Assembly (NCBI GenBank): GCA_023419055.1
Contig: JAEZYO010000056.1
Span: 1 to 8,414 of the forward strand
Origin: Pseudomonadota bacterium
GTDB taxonomy: Bacteria > Myxococcota > Polyangia > Polyangiales > Polyangiaceae
Reading direction: 5' to 3'
DNA: 8,414 nt
Shown here in pieces: positions 6,213 to 8,414 of the stretch (position 1 is its first letter; every line of letters begins with the position of its first letter). The notes below the pieces were generated by a model. That model saw nothing but the letters and a program-made list of their open reading frames with translations, ran no database searches and had not been told where the DNA came from. A program made the translations under genes and the position numbers.

Positions 6213-7475
6213 TCACGGGGAGGGCGCGGAGGGAGTCTCGGCTCGCTCCGGAGTCTTCCCGTCGAGCAGGCACGCCACGTTGGTGTCGCCCAGCACGTTC
6301 ACCATCGTCCGACAACGGTCGAGGAACCAGTCCACGGTGAGGAGCAGGGCGATGTACTCCGGCGGCAAGCCCACTGCCGTGAAGACCAGCGTCATCGTCA
6401 CGAGCCCCGCTTCCGGGATGCCCGCGGCGCCGACCGACGCGACCACCGACGTGAGCACGATCATGAGCTGCTGAAAGGCGCTGAGCTCCACGCCGAGCAT
6501 TTGCGCGACGAAGAGGGCGGCCATGGCCTCGTAGAGCGCCGTACCGTCGTTGTTGAAGTTGGAGCCTACGAGCGCACCGAGCCCGGCGGAGCGCTCGCGC
6601 AAGCCGACTTTGTGGCGCAAACGATCGTACGTGACGGGCATCGTCACGGTCGAGCTCGCGGTGGAGAACGCCATCACGAGCGCGTCCCGCATGCTGCCGA
6701 GCAAATGGATCGGGCGCACCCAGGAGCCGAGCCGCACGCGGACCAGGTAGTACGTCGTCTGCAGCAGCAAGGCGACGATCACCGACGCCACGAAGAGCCC
6801 TAGCGACACGAAGGGACCGAAGCCGCTCGTCCCGACGATGCTCGCCACCTTGCCGAACACCGCGAACGGCACGAAGGCGATGACCCAGGAGAGCACGACC
6901 AGCAGGCTGCTGAACGCGAGCGTGGTCAAGCTCTCCGCCGTCTTCCGTTTCTCGGTATCGAGCGAACGCGCGGCGACCCCGAACGCGACCGCGATCAGGA
7001 CGACGCCGATCACTCTGTTTTCCACGAACGGGCCGAGCAAGCTCGAAGGGATATTGTCGAGGAGCTGGGACACGACGTCGCCGTGTACTTGGGGCGCTCC
7101 CTCCGGGCGGGCGAGCTTCGCGTGGCGGCCTGGAGCGATCACGTTCGCCGTGACCAAGCCGACCACGATCGCGACCAGCGTGTTCAGCAGCAGGAGCCTC
7201 CCCATACGCGCCGCCAGCTTCCCGTGCACCTCTGCGGTCATGATCGCGTGCACGACGGCGACGAGGATGAGCGGCGGAGCGAGCGCGCCGAGCACTCTCA
7301 AGACGAGCTTCGCCGGGAGATCGAGCGAGCGACAGCTCGGTCCGAACCAGAGCCCCGCCATGACCCCGAGCGCGAGGCCGATGAGGATGCGCAGGTAGAG
7401 AGGCAGCGCCGACCACCACGCGAAGGGGCCGCGCGGATGACTACTGCCGGAAGCAGTGCCGGAAATCGAAGTCAC
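6213..7475 (-). CDS. SLC1/DAACS-family sodium:dicarboxylate or acidic amino acid symporter
   Basis: The product is 420 residues, normal for the family, and an inner-membrane protein with many hydrophobic segments (for example 27-44, 60-79, 94-112, 153-170, 186-207, 222-241). The transport core is complete: HP1 tip STASSTVTMPVT (271-282), TM7 SNFNNDGTALYEAMAALFVAQ (305-325), HP2 tip AGIPEAGLVTM (351-361) and TM8 DWFLDRCRTMVNVLGD (382-397). Arg389 and Asp386 align with GltPh Arg397 and Asp394, so an acidic side-chain substrate (aspartate, glutamate or a C4-dicarboxylate) is likely. Motifs are closer to animal EAATs (GIPQAG, DWFLDR.RT..NVLGD) than to DctA. The usual NMDGT reads NNDGT (Asn309). 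The start is uncertain: GTG (7473-7475) has no proper spacing to a ribosome site, whereas in-frame CTG (7494-7496) lies 6 nt after GGAGG. It heads the minus-strand cluster. Confidence 0.94.
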   Translation of the reverse strand: MTSISGTASGSSHPRGPFAWWSALPLYLRILIGLALGVMAGLWFGPSCRSLDLPAKLVLRVLGALAPPLILVAVVHAIMTAEVHGKLAARMGRLLLLNTLVAIVVGLVTANVIAPGRHAKLARPEGAPQVHGDVVSQLLDNIPSSLLGPFVENRVIGVVLIAVAFGVAARSLDTEKRKTAESLTTLAFSSLLVVLSWVIAFVPFAVFGKVASIVGTSGFGPFVSLGLFVASVIVALLLQTTYYLVRVRLGSWVRPIHLLGSMRDALVMAFSTASSTVTMPVTYDRLRHKVGLRERSAGLGALVGSNFNNDGTALYEAMAALFVAQMLGVELSAFQQLMIVLTSVVASVGAAGIPEAGLVTMTLVFTAVGLPPEYIALLLTVDWFLDRCRTMVNVLGDTNVACLLDGKTPERAETPSAPSP

Positions 7476-7502
7476 GCTCCGATGAAGAGAGCGCAGCTTC
7501 GG

Positions 7503-7507
7503 CCTCC
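7503..7507 (-). promoter_or_regulatory. Strong ribosome-binding site upstream of the transporter, suggesting a CTG start
   Basis: GGAGG on the minus strand (7507-7503) stands 6 nt from an in-frame CTG (7496-7494) and 27 nt from the GTG at 7475. The GTG itself is preceded by GGAGC with a 1-nt gap, too close to serve. A CTG start would add seven residues with two Arg before the first membrane segment. Confidence 0.4.
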
Positions 7508-7514
7508 CTGCAAT

Positions 7515-7538
7515 GGCGCTCGCGAAAAATCGAGCGCC
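7515..7538 (-). promoter_or_regulatory. Perfect 8-bp stem-loop in the transporter leader
   Basis: GGCGCTCG (7515-7522) and CGAGCGCC (7531-7538) are exact reverse complements around an 8-nt loop, which reads ATTTTTCG on the minus strand. It ends 7 nt before GGAGG (7507-7503). If the transcript begins upstream, this hairpin would sit next to the ribosome site and could affect initiation or leader stability. Confidence 0.4.
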
Positions 7539-7610
7539 GAAAGCGGCTCCGCACCCGGATGCTCGGGATAGCCCGGGCCCTGCGGGATACCGCGAAAGCT
7601 CGTGGCGCTT

Positions 7611-7635
7611 CGAGTCGAAGTGTCATTTCGACTCG
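7611..7635. repeat. Perfect 9-bp inverted repeat, candidate operator
   Basis: CGAGTCGAA (7611-7619) and TTCGACTCG (7627-7635) flank a 7-nt spacer. The left arm is also part of CTTCGA-G-TCGAAG (7608-7620), and TTCGAGTCG / TTCGACTCG recur 18 bp apart (7609, 7627). It lies about 135 bp upstream of the transporter start. It could be a dyad operator for a dimeric regulator; no regulator gene is in the window. Confidence 0.38.
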
Positions 7636-7683
7636 CGATCGGGGAACACGCGGCGCGGCGCGACGGCGCGCGCCCCCGGGAAA

Positions 7684-7983
7684 TCACGCCGGCTCACGAA
7701 ACAGCCGAGGAGTTTCGAGCAGCCACTCAACCGCCGCGTGGCAGATGAAGACAGGCACGCCCTTCTGCCTCGCAGAAGAGATCGCTCACGCCTCATTTAT
7801 GTCCGGCTCCAATCTTCTACACGCCACGCTTCGGTCGTGCACGGCGCTTGCTTGAGCGGGCACTCCGCGAGGCCAGCGCGCCTCGTCATCGGGGAGTGTG
7901 AGCTCGTAGGAGCAAGGACCGTACATGCCGAATACTTTGCGGAAACGAACGATCATAGAGAAAACGCGTTCTTTCCGGCCCAC
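7684..7983 (-). pseudogene. Possible decayed small gene, interrupted by a stop
   Basis: One minus-strand frame reads FGMYGPCSYELTLPDDEARW..., meets TGA (7788-7786), and continues in the same frame as AISSARQKGVPVFICHAAVE followed by WLLETPRLF to a second TGA (7686-7684). Both halves look protein-like, but no start has a ribosome site. My count of third-position G or C is about 65% in the first half and about 76% in the second, below what the neighbours suggest. I recognise no family. It may be a remnant or simply intergenic sequence. Confidence 0.18.
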
Positions 7984-7998
7984 CTTTCGAAAGCTTTC
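7984..7998. repeat. Overlapping palindromes CTTTCGAAAGCTTTC
   Basis: CTTTCGAAAG (7984-7993) and GAAAGCTTTC (7989-7998) are each perfect 10-bp palindromes sharing GAAAG. They lie 76-90 bp upstream of the Cys-rich lipoprotein ATG, a plausible place for an operator or upstream promoter element. Confidence 0.3.
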
Positions 7999-8073
7999 TC
8001 GGCACTCGTGTAAGCAACACGGCGCCCATCATTGCCTTGGGTCGTCGAGCGTGAGTCGCGTGGAGCTACGCTC

Positions 8074-8414
8074 ATGAGCCGCGCTCGATCAGCGAAGAAG
8101 GTGACGTTGGGAGCGCTGGCGCTCGCGCTCACCGCCACCTTCGGCGGTTGCGGCGACGAGGTCCCGCAAGAGCCGGCGATCGAGACCACGAGCGCCCCGG
8201 TGCTCTGCTTGGACAAGAATTGCGACGACGGGGATCCGTGTACGGTCGATCTCTGCGTCGCGCTCCTTTGCGTCAACACTCCGATCGATCTCTGCTGCGA
8301 GGGAGACGAAGACTGCTCCGGGGGGACGCTCTGCGAGCTCCCGAAATGTCTGCTCGGAGTCTGCGTCCTCGAACCGATCCTCGGCTGCAACCAGGGCGGT
8401 AGCGGGGGAAGCAG
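8074..8414 (+). CDS. Cys-rich lipoprotein (partial, C-terminus beyond window)
   Basis: Translation starts at ATG 8074-8076, 8 nt after GGAG (8062-8065). The 113 visible residues begin with a Lys/Arg n-region (RARSAKK), a hydrophobic core (LGALALALTAT) and FGGC, a lipobox with Phe at -3, so Cys26 is probably lipidated. Twelve more Cys follow in 60 residues (45, 50, 56, 61, 66, 74, 75, 81, 87, 92, 97, 105). The pattern is CLDKNCDDGDPCTVDLC...CCEGDEDC...C...C..GVC. The CDDGDPCTVD.C unit is a recurring one in secreted myxobacterial proteins, where it often appears in tandem. The visible end GCNQGGSGGS opens a Gly/Ser-rich spacer, so further Cys-rich or other domains probably follow. The role is unknown; surface binding or structural protein is my guess. 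It is transcribed divergently from the transporter cluster. Confidence 0.85.
   Translation, partial: MSRARSAKKVTLGALALALTATFGGCGDEVPQEPAIETTSAPVLCLDKNCDDGDPCTVDLCVALLCVNTPIDLCCEGDEDCSGGTLCELPKCLLGVCVLEPILGCNQGGSGGS

Larger units (their letters stand above)
7476..8073. other. Divergent intergenic region without a confident gene
   Basis: This lies between the minus-strand transporter and the plus-strand lipoprotein, so both promoters should be here. Visible elements are the 5' leader hairpin (7515-7538), a direct repeat CGGGATA (7564-7570, 7583-7589), an inverted repeat (7611-7635), a GGCGCG/CGCGCC-type GC tract around 7650-7680, a possible decayed minus-strand frame (7684-7983) and overlapping palindromes (7984-7998). 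The right part (about 7690-8030) looks less GC-rich than the genes around it. Confidence 0.5.

Noticed and set aside
5815..6474. Plus-strand frame across the CoA-binding and transporter genes
   Set aside because: Crosses the ends of two well-supported minus-strand genes and has no recognisable motif.
6175..7419. Upstream extension of the CoA-binding protein frame giving a 549-residue protein
   Set aside because: The extension is out of frame with the transporter and Arg-rich, while the transporter frame carries all SLC1 motifs. The CoA-binding domain begins at the ATG at 6174.
7472..7687. Minus-strand frame of 71 codons ending in GTGA that overlaps the transporter GTG
   Set aside because: The overlap looks like translational coupling, but the start has no ribosome site and third-position GC is low (about 62% by my count in the part I read).
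8011..8028. Sigma-54-like GGCAC...GC pattern upstream of the Cys-rich lipoprotein
   Set aside because: The distance between GG and GC is one base too long and the TTGC part is not matched.

Overview
This window is GC-rich DNA with dense coding on the minus strand. Its genes include three secreted lipoproteins with Sec/Lol-type lipoboxes, one of them Cys-rich with Gly/Ser stretches. It also has large multidomain enzymes and long shadow reading frames typical of very high third-position GC. This style fits a deltaproteobacterial myxobacterium (Polyangiales/Sorangium-like). That assignment is inference from gene style; no rRNA or other marker gene is present.

Layout, left to right: (1) 1-1768, minus strand: a two-gene unit in which a small lipoprotein with a ZU5-like beta domain (1196-1768) is followed after 22 bp by a GMC-type FAD oxidoreductase (1-1173). 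The oxidoreductase runs off the left edge, so only its N-terminal accessory regions and the start of the FAD fold are visible. (2) 1769-2656: a long stretch without a confident gene. It holds several stem-loops, a perfect TTGACA box and one weak 61-codon plus-strand ORF (2420-2605). (3) 2657-7475, minus strand, in order of transcription: an SLC1/DAACS dicarboxylate or acidic amino acid symporter (6213-7475), a small CoA-binding Rossmann protein (5770-6174), a 741-residue SAM methyltransferase fused to two degenerate Nudix-like domains (3494-5719), and a Cys-rich lipoprotein (2657-3424). The gaps are 38, 50 and 69 bp, so co-transcription is possible. (4) 7476-8073: a roughly 600-bp divergent intergenic region with inverted repeats and a possible decayed reading frame. 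(5) 8074-8414, plus strand: a Cys-rich lipoprotein cut by the right edge.

The most unusual item is the methyltransferase. Its C-terminal half is an internal duplication of a fold that resembles ADP-ribose-pyrophosphatase-type Nudix domains, but both copies appear to have lost the catalytic Nudix box. This suggests ligand-binding or regulatory domains. The second point of interest is an animal EAAT-like SLC1 transporter in which the normally conserved NMDGT sodium-site motif reads NNDGT. How the genes of the 2657-7475 cluster work together cannot be told from sequence alone.
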